64,000 nucleotides of DNA from Bradyrhizobium sp. CCBAU 51627 (GCF_028128765.1 NZ_LBJG01000023.1:1-64000); one strand, 5' to 3'; positions 38,069 through 46,969 are shown, numbered from the stretch's first letter. Numbers and translations are program-made. The notes: a model not told the origin generated them from the letters alone.

Positions 38069-39106
38069 TCAAATCCAGCCCTGAAGCTCGCGCAGCACCA
38101 GCGTGCGGATCACGTCCATGCCGGGATCGCTGTCATTGAGACAGGAGATTGCGGAAAACTGCTCGCCGCCATTGTGCTTGAAGATCTCGGCATTCTCCTG
38201 CGCGATCTCCTCCAGCGTCTCAAGGCAATCGGCGGAAAAGCCCGGCGTCACCACCGCGACGCGGCGCACGCCTTCTTTGGCAAGGCGCTCCATGGTCTTG
38301 TCGGTGTAGGGCTGCAGCCACTCGTCATTGCCGAAGCGCGACTGGAAGGTCAGCAGCAGCTTTGTTTCATCCATTCCGAGCCGGCGACGCAGCGCCTCTG
38401 TCGTCGCGATGCAGTGGCTCTGATAGGGATCGCCCTTCTCGACATAGGATTTCGGCATGCCGTGGAAGGAGGCAACGATCAGCTCGGGCTTGAACGGCAG
38501 CGCCGCCAGATGCGTCTCGATCGAGGTCGCCAGCGCCTCGATATAGGACTCGTCCTGATAGTAAGGCGGCGTCACCCGCAGCGTCGGCTGATTGCGGAGG
38601 CGGGCAAGCACACGAAACACCTCGTCGCAGACGGTCGCCGAGGTCGAAGCGGAATATTGCGGATACAGCGGCACAGCGAGGATGCGCTCGCACCCTTTCG
38701 CGACCAGCGCATCGATGCCGGCCTTGATCGAGGGATTGCCGTAGCGCATTGCCCAATCCACCACGACGTGGGGGCTATCAGACAGCGCGACGGCGAGCTT
38801 GTCTGCTTGCGAGCGCGTGATGGTCTTCAGCGGCGACTCGTTCTTCTCGTTGTTCCAGATCTTCTGGTAGTCGAGCGCCTTGGTGCGGGGCCGGCTGCGA
38901 AGGATGATGCCGTTCAGCACCAGTTGCCAGATCAGGCCCTGATCCTCGATGACACGGGCGTCCGACAGGAATTCCTTGAGATAGACCCGCACGCCCGGGG
39001 CGTCGGCGGTGTCGGGCGTGCCGAGATTGACCAGCAGCACGCCAACGCGCGGCTGGGCGGAGGGCGTTGCCGGTTTTGCGGTCGCGAGGGGGGCCAGGGT
39101 CGTCAT
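38069..39106 (-). CDS. hemH: Ferrochelatase
   Basis: 345 residues with the HemH motifs VGVLLVNLGTPDTADAPGVRVYLKEFLSD, VPLYPQYSASTSATV, SFHGMPKSYVEKGDPYQSHC (metal His and Glu region) and LTFQSRFGNDEWLQPYTD, then VVTPGFSADCLETLEEIA. It inserts iron into protoporphyrin IX, the last step of heme synthesis, at the inner membrane. ATG at 39106 or 39142; the shorter form was chosen since the added 12 residues are not conserved. It converges with nothing and is divergent from the MAPEG gene. Confidence 0.93.
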   Translation of the reverse strand: MTTLAPLATAKPATPSAQPRVGVLLVNLGTPDTADAPGVRVYLKEFLSDARVIEDQGLIWQLVLNGIILRSRPRTKALDYQKIWNNEKNESPLKTITRSQADKLAVALSDSPHVVVDWAMRYGNPSIKAGIDALVAKGCERILAVPLYPQYSASTSATVCDEVFRVLARLRNQPTLRVTPPYYQDESYIEALATSIETHLAALPFKPELIVASFHGMPKSYVEKGDPYQSHCIATTEALRRRLGMDETKLLLTFQSRFGNDEWLQPYTDKTMERLAKEGVRRVAVVTPGFSADCLETLEEIAQENAEIFKHNGGEQFSAISCLNDSDPGMDVIRTLVLRELQGWI

Positions 39107-39189
39107 GACCAGTTGCGTGGCGCGTTGCTCCGAACTTGTCAAGATGAGGCCGGTTTCGCTAGGTTCGCCCCGAAGCGGGGGGAGGAACG

Positions 39190-39588
39190 ATGACGCTCGC
39201 AGAATGGTGCGTGCTCGGAGCGGTGCTGCTCTTTCTCTTGACGATCGTCTCGATCAAATGGATCCGGTTTCGCAGCTTCGACAATTCTCGGCCGCGCGAT
39301 CCCGCCTTCTATCAGGACGCCCTCGCCCAGCGCGCGCTCGGCGCGCACCAGAACGGGATCGAGACCTTTCCGTTCTTCGCTTTTGCCGTGCTGCTCGCCG
39401 AGTTCCGGGACTCGCCGCAGCGCCTGATCGACGAGCTCGCGTTGCTGTTCGTGATCGTGCGGATCGCCTATGTGCTGACTTATCTCGGCGACCGGCCGAC
39501 GCTGCGCTCCATCCTCTGGAGCATCGGCTTTGCGATCAATCTGGTGATCTTCTTCATGCCGATGTTGAAACGGCTGCTGCCGGTGTGA
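39190..39588 (+). CDS. MAPEG-family membrane protein
   Basis: 132 residues, four hydrophobic segments (LAEWCVLGAVLLFLLTIVSIKWIRF, then FPFFAFAVLLAEF, LALLFVIVRIAYVLTYLGD and SIGFAINLVIFFMPML). The RALGAHQNGIETFPFFAFAVLLAEF stretch is the MAPEG signature (QNxxE-F). Eukaryotic members handle eicosanoids and glutathione conjugates; bacterial ones are mostly untested. It is divergent from hemH. Start after GGGGAGGAACG. Confidence 0.85.
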   Translation: MTLAEWCVLGAVLLFLLTIVSIKWIRFRSFDNSRPRDPAFYQDALAQRALGAHQNGIETFPFFAFAVLLAEFRDSPQRLIDELALLFVIVRIAYVLTYLGDRPTLRSILWSIGFAINLVIFFMPMLKRLLPV

Positions 39589-39600
39589 GCCGGTGAGGCC

Positions 39601-39678
39601 GTAGCCCGAGCGAAGCGTAATCCGGGGACTCTCAGCGGCTGCACCGTCCCGGATTGCGCTTCGCTCCATCCGGGCTAC
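39601..39678. repeat. Short inverted repeat (GTAGCCCG type)
   Basis: GTAGCCCGAGCGAAGCGTAATCCGGG, a 20-bp centre, then CCCGGATTGCGCTTCGCTCCATCCGGGCTAC. This is a widespread REP-like intergenic palindrome in alphaproteobacteria. It lies between two convergent genes and could end transcripts. Confidence 0.8.
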
Positions 39679-39689
39679 GAAGGCGGTGC

Positions 39690-40790
39690 CTAAAAACAGG
39701 TCGTCCGCTCGGCCGCGATGTAGCCGAACAACAGGCCCGCCCCGAACAGCAGCACGAGGGCGGCAGCGCCGAATTCGATGCCACGCATGAACAGCGCCCC
39801 GCCGCCGTCGCCGGCTCCGCTCAGGCGACCGGCGACGCCCTTGGCAGAAACAGCGAGGACCGCGATGGCGGCGACCGTGATTGCAGTGCCCAATCCCATT
39901 AGGAAGGTCGCGGCGATGCCGGCCCAGACCAGACCCTGAGCGAGCGCGAACACCAGCACCAGGATCGCGCCCGAGCATGGGCGAATGCCGACGGTCAGGA
40001 TCGCAGCGATCCCGCGCCGCCAGCCGCCGGGGCCAGCGAGTTCGCTTGGGGTGGGCCCATGGGAATGGCCGCGATGCTCGTCATGGACATGGTCATGCCC
40101 GGGGTGGCGATGGGCGTGCGCCTGGTCGTGATGATGATCCTGCGCATCATGATGATGACTGTGATCATGGTGGTGGTGCGCCACGCCCGCGACCGCAGGC
40201 ATCGGCTGCGCCGCCTGGAGCGCGCGGACGAAGGTGAGGCCCTTGGCCCAGACCAGGCGCAAGCCGAACAGCGCGATCAGGCCATAGCTCGCGATCTCGA
40301 TCGCGCCTTCTGCCTTGCACATGGTCCTGGCGGTGGCGTTCAGAATCCAGGCCGAGATGCCGACGATCAGAATCGCGACCAGCGACTGCATCAGCGCCGA
40401 GGCGAACGACAGCGCGATGCCGCGCCGGGCAGTCTCGCGGTTGGCGACGAGATAGGAGGCGATCACCGCCTTGCCGTGACCGGGGCCGGCGGCGTGGAAG
40501 ATGCCGTAGGCAAACGAGATGAAGAGCAGCGTCCACACCGCCGAGCCGTCGGACTTGGCGGCGCGGATGGTGGACGACATCTGACGATAGAATTCCGACT
40601 GCTTTGCCAGGAGCCAGCCGACGAGACTGCTGGCCTCGGGCTCGGCCGCTGGTGCCAACTTCGGCGCGCCGAACGGGTTTTGTGCGAGGAGATCGTGAAG
40701 CGCGGCATCGGTCACGCCGATGACGAGGAGCGCGGCGGCGCAGGCGAGGAGCCCGCGTCCAAGCGGCGGGCGATGCGGCTTCAAGGGCAA
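39690..40790 (-). CDS. NicO/RcnA-type nickel/cobalt transporter with His-rich loop
   Basis: 366 residues. About six membrane segments with the NicO motifs YGIFHAAGPGHGKAVIASYLV and GIRPCSGAILVLVFALAQGLVWAGIAATFLMGLGTAI, plus a His-rich loop between them (about 195-240; VAHHHHDHSHHHDAQDHHHDQ...). NicO proteins move Ni or Co across the inner membrane, usually outward when like RcnA. The start codon is a TTG at 40790 overlapping the DUF1007 stop. The partner upstream, a DUF1007 periplasmic protein, is a common companion of this family. Confidence 0.9.
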   Translation of the reverse strand: MPLKPHRPPLGRGLLACAAALLVIGVTDAALHDLLAQNPFGAPKLAPAAEPEASSLVGWLLAKQSEFYRQMSSTIRAAKSDGSAVWTLLFISFAYGIFHAAGPGHGKAVIASYLVANRETARRGIALSFASALMQSLVAILIVGISAWILNATARTMCKAEGAIEIASYGLIALFGLRLVWAKGLTFVRALQAAQPMPAVAGVAHHHHDHSHHHDAQDHHHDQAHAHRHPGHDHVHDEHRGHSHGPTPSELAGPGGWRRGIAAILTVGIRPCSGAILVLVFALAQGLVWAGIAATFLMGLGTAITVAAIAVLAVSAKGVAGRLSGAGDGGGALFMRGIEFGAAALVLLFGAGLLFGYIAAERTTCF

Positions 40791-41413
40791 TCCACCGTGA
40801 TCTTGTTGGCGAACATCATGCCGAAATTGGCGTTCGGGCCGTCCGTGAAGGTCTGCTCGTTGAGCTTCTGCGCGGTCGCGGTGCCGTCGCTGGGACGGTC
40901 GAGCTTCATCTGGCAGGCGGAAGGTGCGCCGACCAGCTTGACCGGATTGTTCTTGGCCATCTGGAAGTCGATGAAGAACGAGCGATCGAATACCTCGAGC
41001 ACGAGCTGCCTGGGCTTGACCGGGTCCTTCAGCGGCAGCGTGAAGTGCAGGGTCAGCACAGTGTCCTTGTAGTCGAGGAAATAATCGATCGGCTCCTGGA
41101 AGCGCTCCTTCTTGCCGTCGGCCTTCGCGAAGGTGAAGTAGGCATATTCCTTCAGCGACTCGACATTGGTCTGCGCCAGCGGCCCCAGCTCCTCGCGGGT
41201 ATAGGCGCCCTTGGTCTTGGCCTCGAGCCCCTGCACCGCATAAGCCGAGAACATGTCATCAAAGGTCCAGGCGTGGCGCACGCCGGTGACGCTGCCATCC
41301 TCGGCGTAAAGCAATTCACTGGTCGCGGTGATCCAGACATGTGGGTGCGCGCTCGCCGCGTCCGCTACGAGCGTGAAGGCGGCGGCGAGCAAGGATCCGA
41401 ACAGCGCGCGCAT
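40781..41413 (-). CDS. DUF1007 family periplasmic protein
   Basis: 210 residues. A signal peptide (MRALFGSLLAAAFTLVADAASA) is followed by HPHVWITATSELLYAEDGSVTGVRHAWTFDDMFSAYAVQGL, the DUF1007 hallmark, and a carboxy part ending in CP. DUF1007 proteins regularly precede NicO transporters and are thought to bind or present metal in the periplasm, possibly through the HPH motif at the mature amino end. It follows the dcp stop by 5 bp and overlaps the NicO start. Confidence 0.88.
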   Translation of the reverse strand: MRALFGSLLAAAFTLVADAASAHPHVWITATSELLYAEDGSVTGVRHAWTFDDMFSAYAVQGLEAKTKGAYTREELGPLAQTNVESLKEYAYFTFAKADGKKERFQEPIDYFLDYKDTVLTLHFTLPLKDPVKPRQLVLEVFDRSFFIDFQMAKNNPVKLVGAPSACQMKLDRPSDGTATAQKLNEQTFTDGPNANFGMMFANKITVDCP

Positions 41414-41418
41414 GCCGA

Positions 41419-43500
41419 TCAGGCCGCCTTGGCGTCGTCGAGCAGGCCGCGGCGGCGCAGCAGCGCGTCGGGCTCGGGCGGACGGCCGCGAAACGCCTCG
41501 TAGGCCGCCTCCGGATCGACCGACCCGCCGCTCGAATAGATGTCGTCGTGCAGGCGTTTGGCGACCGCGGGATCGAAGATGTTGCCGGCTTCCTCGAACG
41601 CGCCGAAGGCATCGGCGTCCATCACCTCCGACCACATGTAGCTGTAATAGCCGGCCGCGTAATGGTCGCCGGAGAAGATATGGCCGAACTGGGTCGGCCG
41701 GTGCCGCATCGAGATTTCCTCGGGCATGCCGATCTTCTCGAGCTCGCGTTTCTCGAAGGCGCGAACGTCCTGCGCGTTTGCTGCCGGCTGGGAGTGGAAC
41801 TCGAGGTCGACCAGGGCCGAGGACACGAACTCGACGGTGGCAAAGCCCTGGTTGAATTTTCGCGCGGCAAGGAAGCGATTGAGCAGGTCATCGGGCAAGG
41901 GCTCGCCGGTCTGGTAGTGACGAGCGAATTTCTGCAGCACCTCGGGCCGCTCCTGCCAGTGTTCGTAGAGCTGCGAGGGCAGCTCGACGAAGTCGGTGAA
42001 CACGGAGGTGCCCGACAGCGACGGATAGGTCACGTTGGACAGCATGCCGTGCAGGCCGTGGCCGAACTCGTGGAACAGGGTGCGGGCGTCGTCGGGCGAG
42101 AGCAGCGAGGGCTCGCTTCCGGTACCCTTGGCAAAGTTGCAGACATTGATAATGAGCGGCGCGGTGTCGCCGTCGAGCTTCTGCTGGTCGCGCAGCGAGG
42201 TCATCCAGGCGCCGGAGCGCTTTGAAGGCCGGGCGTAGTAGTCGCCATAGAACAGCGCCTTGTGCTTGCCGTCGGGCCCCTTGACCTCCCAGACGCGGAC
42301 GTCGGGATGCCAGACCGGCACATCCTTGCGCTCCTCGAAAGTGATGCCGAACAGGCGGGTGGCGCAGTCGAAAGCGGCCGCGATCATGTGGTCGAGCGTC
42401 AGATACGGCTTGATCGCCGCGTCATCGAAATTGGCGCGCTGAAGGCGGAGCTTTTCGGCGTAGAAGCGCCAGTCCCAGGGCGCGAGCTTGAAATTGCCGC
42501 CCTCCGCCGTGATCAGCGCCTGCATCTCGTCGCGGTCGGCGAGCGCCCGCGCCCGGGCCGGCTTCCAGACCCGCTCGAGCAGGCCCCGCACCGCATCGGG
42601 AGTCTTGGCCATGGAGTCTTCGAGACGGTAGGCCGCGAAGGTCGGGTAGCCCAGCAGCTTGGCGCTCTCCTCGCGCAGCTTCAGGATCTCTCCGATCGCC
42701 GTGTTGTTGTCGTTGGCATTGCCGTTGTCGCCGCGCGCCGTGAAGGCCTTGTAGACCTTCTCGCGCAGGTCACGCCTCGCCGAGCTCTTCAGGAACGGCT
42801 CGGCCGAGGAACGTGACAGCGTCACGATGGCCTTGCCCGCCATGCCGCGATCTTCTGCCGCAGCCTTGGCGACGGCGATGAAGCTTTCGGGCAAGCCCTG
42901 GCGATCGGCCTCCCCAAGTTCGAGGAACCAGTCCTGTTCGTCGCCGAGCAGATGATGACTGAAGCCGGTCGCGAGCTGGGCCAGCTTCTCGTTGATCTCG
43001 GCCATGCGCGTCTTGGCCTCGTCGGACAGGCCGGCACCGGCGCGGTGGAAGCGGGTGTAGGTGCGCTCCAAGAGGCGGAGCTGCTCCGGGTTGAGGCCTA
43101 GACTGGCGCGGTTCTCATGCAGCTGGGCGATGCGGCCAAACAGCACAGCGTTCATCAAGATCGGATTCCAGTGCCGCGCCATCCTCAAGGAGACCTCCTT
43201 GTCGATCTCCAGGATGGCAGGGTTGGAATGCGCCGAGACCAGGTCGTAGAAGACCGCCGCAACCTTGTTGAGCAGCTTGCCCGAACGTTCCAGCGCCGTG
43301 ATGGTGTTGGCGAAGTCGACCGCAGCCGGATCATTGGTGATCGCCGCGATCTCGGCGGAATGGTCGGCGAAAGCCTGCTCGAAGGCCGGGAGGAAGTGTT
43401 CGGGCTTGATCTCGTCGAAGGGCGGGGTCGCAAACGGCGTCACCCAGGCCTTCAGCAGCGGATTGGTCTCGGCGTCCGTAATCTGGCGGCGTTCTGACAT
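41419..43500 (-). CDS. dcp: M3-family peptidyl-dipeptidase Dcp
   Basis: 693 residues. The zinc motif HEFGH lies at 477-481 (RTLFHEFGHGLHGMLS) with the downstream Glu in FVELPSQLYEHW. The amino part (PLLKAWVTPFATPPFDEIKPEHFLPAFEQAFADH) is the Dcp/oligopeptidase A start. There is no signal peptide, so it is probably cytoplasmic, clipping dipeptides from short peptides. The start at 43500 has only a weak ribosome site; the frame continues upstream to 43929 but without family similarity. Its stop is 5 bp from the DUF1007 start, so metal and peptide genes share a transcript. Confidence 0.93.
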   Translation of the reverse strand: MSERRQITDAETNPLLKAWVTPFATPPFDEIKPEHFLPAFEQAFADHSAEIAAITNDPAAVDFANTITALERSGKLLNKVAAVFYDLVSAHSNPAILEIDKEVSLRMARHWNPILMNAVLFGRIAQLHENRASLGLNPEQLRLLERTYTRFHRAGAGLSDEAKTRMAEINEKLAQLATGFSHHLLGDEQDWFLELGEADRQGLPESFIAVAKAAAEDRGMAGKAIVTLSRSSAEPFLKSSARRDLREKVYKAFTARGDNGNANDNNTAIGEILKLREESAKLLGYPTFAAYRLEDSMAKTPDAVRGLLERVWKPARARALADRDEMQALITAEGGNFKLAPWDWRFYAEKLRLQRANFDDAAIKPYLTLDHMIAAAFDCATRLFGITFEERKDVPVWHPDVRVWEVKGPDGKHKALFYGDYYARPSKRSGAWMTSLRDQQKLDGDTAPLIINVCNFAKGTGSEPSLLSPDDARTLFHEFGHGLHGMLSNVTYPSLSGTSVFTDFVELPSQLYEHWQERPEVLQKFARHYQTGEPLPDDLLNRFLAARKFNQGFATVEFVSSALVDLEFHSQPAANAQDVRAFEKRELEKIGMPEEISMRHRPTQFGHIFSGDHYAAGYYSYMWSEVMDADAFGAFEEAGNIFDPAVAKRLHDDIYSSGGSVDPEAAYEAFRGRPPEPDALLRRRGLLDDAKAA

Positions 43501-43635
43501 CACAAGTCCCGATTTTCGAGGCAATTTGTTGGGCCAGCTATAGCACGCGATCGGGCTTTTTTGGGCCATTTGGCCTTGCTCCCGCCCGCCTTTTCGGGGA
43601 GATTGCGGCCCTCGAAACACTGGACCCCGATGCCC

Positions 43636-43890
43636 ATGAACGCGCCCTCCTCGTCCTCCCGTAAGATCGTCTGGCCGAGCGTCATCACCGTCGTCAGTGC
43701 CGCCATCCTGATCGGCGCCGAAGTGTTCGGCGCGGCGTTTGCCGGCGGCTGGGCGCTCGCGATCCTGCTCGGGCTCGGCGACCAGGCCGCGCACATCCTG
43801 CAGGCCGTGCTGTTCGCGCTCGGCGTGTTGGTCATGACCGCGTTCGTGCGCGGAGCTCAGCGCGTCGAGCCGTTCTTCAAGCGCGGCTGA
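43636..43890 (+). CDS. Small two-helix membrane protein
   Basis: 84 residues from the ATG at 43636 (or 43630). Basic amino end, then two membrane helices (WPSVITVVSAAILIGAEVFGAAFAGGWALAILLG and AAHILQAVLFALGVLVMTAFV), then RGAQRVEPFFKRG. No family recognised. It lies divergent from dcp. Confidence 0.6.
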   Translation: MNAPSSSSRKIVWPSVITVVSAAILIGAEVFGAAFAGGWALAILLGLGDQAAHILQAVLFALGVLVMTAFVRGAQRVEPFFKRG

Positions 43891-44018
43891 CGCCGTCTCG
43901 CGCGCAAGAGACGTGCGCACGAAGCTCAAGACTTAACGCCCGTTCATCTTCCGCAGTCGCTCGCGCAACACTGCGCAAGCAGATGTTAGGCAATTCTGTT
44001 CTCAGCCTAAAAAAATTC

Positions 44019-44047
44019 TTGCGAAGCAGAGTCAAAACGCTTATGTG
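44019..44047 (+). promoter_or_regulatory. Possible promoter of the speF-type leader
   Basis: TTGCGA (44019-44024), a 17-bp spacer and TATGTG (44042-44047). It would start transcription near 44054 and give a leader of roughly 530 nt. Confidence 0.4.
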
Positions 44048-44079
44048 CGCTCTTGCCCAATTTCGCACGTGCCTGTGGT

Positions 44080-44340
44080 CGTGTGTCAGTCGGTAGGTAT
44101 CCGGACAAGAGGCCGGACAGCCGCCAAGGGGTGAAGAAGCCGAGGGGCTCTTCGGAAGTGCGGAAGTCAAAGACCGAAGGTTGCAAGACCCAAAGGTCCG
44201 AAGACGAAGCAAACCCGGAGCGCCCAGCATCTCTCTCAAAGAGATGCCTTGTCGAAGGTGCCTTCGCTCTTTGCAACCGTGACTGGCAGCCGGAGGCGAA
44301 CCGGCGCACCCCGCTCTCAACGGGGGACGCGACTTAAAGC
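44080..44340 (+). ncRNA. speF-type cis-acting leader RNA
   Basis: A long, conserved-looking leader upstream of an ornithine decarboxylase gene, in the place of the alphaproteobacterial speF motif. Visible blocks are TCAGTCGGTAGGTATCCGG, repeats of GGCCGGA and GAAG, CCGAGGGGCTCTTCGG (hairpin), ATCTCTCTCAAAGAGATG (hairpin), and CCCCG-CTCTCAA-CGGGG. I recognise the general sequence as the speF motif of rhizobia from memory. Whether it binds ornithine or a polyamine is not known. The boundaries are approximate. Confidence 0.7.
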
Positions 44341-44580
44341 AACGACGGATCGGGCTTTTTTGGTCTCTACCGGCATTCCACCGCCGGCGCGGGCTACTGA
44401 AAAGGCTTGTCCTTCATTGCCAGGTGAGCGGGCGGGAAACTCTCCCAACCAATCCACGGCAGCACAGTCTGGTTTGAGTTTTTTGGCCTCTGCGCGCCTC
44501 CATCGCGCGATGTGGCCGAAGCGCTCTTATCCGACGTCACGTTGATGCGGATCCCGTCGCTGGGACCGTTGGAGAGTGCC

Positions 44581-45723
44581 ATGACCGAACGTATCCAGGA
44601 ATTCCTGCGTAACCGCCGCAAGGAAGGTCTCGACACCGAGCCGTGCCTCGTCGTCGACCTCGAGGTCGTGCGCGACAATTACCAGACCTTTGCCAAGGCG
44701 CTGCCCGACAGCCGCGTGTTCTACGCCGTCAAGGCCAACCCGGCGCCGGAAGTGCTGGCGTTGCTGGCCTCGATGGGCTCCTGCTTCGACACCGCGACCG
44801 TCGCCGAGATCGAGATGGCACTGGCCGCCGGTGCGACGCCCGACCGCATCTCCTTCGGCAACACGATCAAGAAGGAGCGCGACATCGCGCGCGCATTCGC
44901 GCTCGGCATCCGCCTGTTCGCGGTCGATTGCGTCGCCGAGGTCGAGAAGATCGGCCGTGCCGCTCCCGGCGCGAAGGTGTTCTGCCGCATCCTCTATGAC
45001 TGCGCCGGCGCCGAGTGGCCGCTGTCGCGCAAGTTCGGCTGCGACCCGGAAATGGCCGTCGAGGTACTCGACGCCGCCAAGCGCCTGGGCCTGGAGCCGT
45101 GCGGCATCTCCTTCCATGTCGGCTCGCAGCAGCGCAAGGTGAAGGCGTGGGACCGTGCGCTGGCGATGGCCTCGCAGGTGTTCCGCGACTGCGCCGAGCG
45201 CGGCATCAACCTGTCCATGGTCAACATGGGCGGCGGCTTCCCGACCAAGTACCTGAAGGACGTGCCGCCGGTCGTGACCTACGGCCGCTCGATCTTCCGC
45301 GCCCTGCGCAAGCACTTCGGCAACCAGATTCCGGAGACGATCATCGAGCCGGGCCGCGGTATGGTGGGCAACGCCGGCATCATCGAATCCGAGGTCGTGC
45401 TGATCTCGAAGAAGAGCGACGAGGACGAGGTGCGCTGGGTGTACCTGGACATCGGCAAGTTCGGCGGTCTCGCCGAGACGATGGACGAGTCGATCCGTTA
45501 CGCCATCCGCACCCGTCACGACGGCGCGGACATGACGCCGTGCGTGCTCGCAGGTCCGACCTGCGACAGCGCCGACGTGCTGTACGAGAAGAGCCCGTAT
45601 CCGCTGCCCGTCACGCTCGAGATCGGCGACAAGGTGCTGATCGAGGGCACCGGGGCCTATACGTCGACCTACTCGGCGGTGGCCTTCAACGGCATCCCGC
45701 CCCTGAAGACGTATCACATCTGA
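44581..45723 (+). CDS. speF: Ornithine (lysine/ornithine) decarboxylase, alanine-racemase fold
   Basis: 380 residues. The PLP lysine is K51 (FYAVKANPAPEVL). Further motifs are CGISFHVGSQQ, VNMGGGFPTKY, EPGRGMVGNAG and the late catalytic Cys in GPTCDSADVLYE, all of the fold III ODC family. It makes putrescine from ornithine. The ATG at 44581 follows GGAGAG. The preceding 690 bp hold the speF-type leader. Together with homospermidine synthase downstream, this gives a route to sym-homospermidine. Named speF by its RNA motif and rhizobial usage; it is not the E. coli fold I SpeF. Confidence 0.92.
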   Translation: MTERIQEFLRNRRKEGLDTEPCLVVDLEVVRDNYQTFAKALPDSRVFYAVKANPAPEVLALLASMGSCFDTATVAEIEMALAAGATPDRISFGNTIKKERDIARAFALGIRLFAVDCVAEVEKIGRAAPGAKVFCRILYDCAGAEWPLSRKFGCDPEMAVEVLDAAKRLGLEPCGISFHVGSQQRKVKAWDRALAMASQVFRDCAERGINLSMVNMGGGFPTKYLKDVPPVVTYGRSIFRALRKHFGNQIPETIIEPGRGMVGNAGIIESEVVLISKKSDEDEVRWVYLDIGKFGGLAETMDESIRYAIRTRHDGADMTPCVLAGPTCDSADVLYEKSPYPLPVTLEIGDKVLIEGTGAYTSTYSAVAFNGIPPLKTYHI

Positions 45724-45754
45724 TCCGCCTCTCTTTCGAGGCCTGACCAACCCG

Positions 45755-45781
45755 GGAGCCGGCTTGCCGGCTCCTCATCTT
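45755..45781 (+). terminator. Likely terminator after the decarboxylase gene
   Basis: GGAGCCGG (45755-45762), loop CTTG, CCGGCTCC (45767-45774), then TCATCTTTC with only a weak T run. The next genes start at 45850, so partial read-through is likely. Confidence 0.5.
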
Positions 45782-45849
45782 TCGATTTCCGACGACGCCT
45801 TGAACGGGCGTGCTGCGCGCACGCCGGTTCAAGCGGGAAATGACGCGCC

Positions 45850-46437
45850 ATGACTGCTTTTCGGAAGCCACAGATCGCCCTCCCTTCGAAAGCCGCTCCG
45901 TTCGCAATTCGTGCGGAACGTGCTGCCGACGTCGCGATGCGCGAAGCGCTGCTCGACGCCTGCTTTGGCGAGAACCGCCACAGCCGCACCTGCCAGCGCC
46001 TGCGCGACGGGCGCGCACCTGCCGCAGGCCTTGCCCTGTCGGCGATGCGCGAGGGCAAGCTCGTGGGAACCGTGCGGTTGTGGCACGTCAGCGCCGGCGG
46101 CAGGCCCGCTCTGGTCCTCGGACCACTGGCTGTGGACCCTGCCTGCCGCGAGCTCGGGATCGGCGCCGCGCTGATGCATCAAGCGCTGGCCGCCGCCCGG
46201 GCGCGCGGGCACGCCGCCGTGATCCTGCTCGGCGACGCCCCCTATTACGCGCGTTTTGGCTTCTCCGCCGAGAAGACCGGCGCGCTGGCGCTGCCCGGCC
46301 CGTTCGAGCGCGATCGCCTGCTGGCGATCGAATTCCGGGCCGGCACGCTTGACGGCGCCGAGGGGGTGATCGTCCCGACTGGCGCGGCGATCGCCAAACG
46401 GAGGTCGGTTCGCACCCTCCAGGCGCACGCGGCCTAA
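45850..46437 (+). CDS. GNAT-family N-acetyltransferase
   Basis: 195 residues. RAERAADVAMREALLDACFGENR, then LVGTVRLWHVSAGGRPALVLGPLAVDPACRELGIGAALMHQALAAARARGHAAVILLGDAPYYARFGFSAE carries the acetyl-CoA P-loop pattern (here CRELGIGAAL) and the typical YYARFGF end. It may modify small amines or peptides. Its place between ornithine decarboxylase and homospermidine synthase makes a polyamine substrate worth considering, but that is inference. Confidence 0.88.
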   Translation: MTAFRKPQIALPSKAAPFAIRAERAADVAMREALLDACFGENRHSRTCQRLRDGRAPAAGLALSAMREGKLVGTVRLWHVSAGGRPALVLGPLAVDPACRELGIGAALMHQALAAARARGHAAVILLGDAPYYARFGFSAEKTGALALPGPFERDRLLAIEFRAGTLDGAEGVIVPTGAAIAKRRSVRTLQAHAA

Positions 46438-46579
46438 GGACTTGCCATGATGGCGACGACCGAAGCCGCGCCACGTGGCAACGCGCGCCTACGCCAAGCG
46501 TCGTTCCTTTGGGGTTGCGTGAGCCCCCGAAACGCCCTTTAAACCCACAAAATCCCCCCATTCAGCCGAGGCCGAACCC

Positions 46580-46969
46580 ATGTCCCGTCGCCTGATTTCC
46601 ACCGGCTCCCCCCTCGAGAAGAGCGTCGGCTACAGCCGCGCCGTGATCGACGGCGAGTTCGCCTTCGTCGCCGGAACCACCGGCTATGACTACACGACAA
46701 TGACGATGCCTAATGATGTCACGAGCCAGTCACGCAACTGCTTCAAGACCATCGAAGCTGCCCTGAAGGAGGGCGGATTCGAGATGGCCGATATCGTCCG
46801 TGCGACCTACTACGTCACCGACGCCAGCTACATCGACGCCCACTTCGCCGTCTGCGGCGAGGTTCTCGGTGACATCAGGCCGGCTGCGACCTTGCTGGTC
46901 GTCAGCGCCCTCGCCAAACCCGAGATGAAGGTCGAGATCGAAGTCACCGCCAAGCGCCGCAGCATCTAA
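46580..46969 (+). CDS. RidA/YjgF-family protein
   Basis: 129 residues. SRRLISTGSPLEKSVGYSRAVIDGEFAFVAGTTGYD, then QSRNCFKTIEAALKEGGFEMADIVRATYYVTD and the conserved Arg in GDIRPAATLLVVSALAKPEMKVEIEVTAKRR fit the RidA superfamily. Classic RidA hydrolyses reactive enamines and imines from PLP enzymes, and it lies near a PLP enzyme gene here. The amino part differs from archetypal RidA, so it may be another subgroup. Trimeric, cytoplasmic. Confidence 0.88.
   Translation: MSRRLISTGSPLEKSVGYSRAVIDGEFAFVAGTTGYDYTTMTMPNDVTSQSRNCFKTIEAALKEGGFEMADIVRATYYVTDASYIDAHFAVCGEVLGDIRPAATLLVVSALAKPEMKVEIEVTAKRRSI

Noticed and set aside
37898..39193. A 431-residue plus-strand frame
   Set aside because: Antisense of hemH and of the ABC binding-protein gene, both with clear motifs.
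39940..40200. Frames rich in Met/Val/Ile or His over the NicO loop on the plus strand
   Set aside because: Produced by the codons of the His-rich loop read on the other strand.
44053..44545. Two short frames within the decarboxylase leader
   Set aside because: They cross recognised RNA hairpins and have no ribosome site or family; the region reads as a structured leader.
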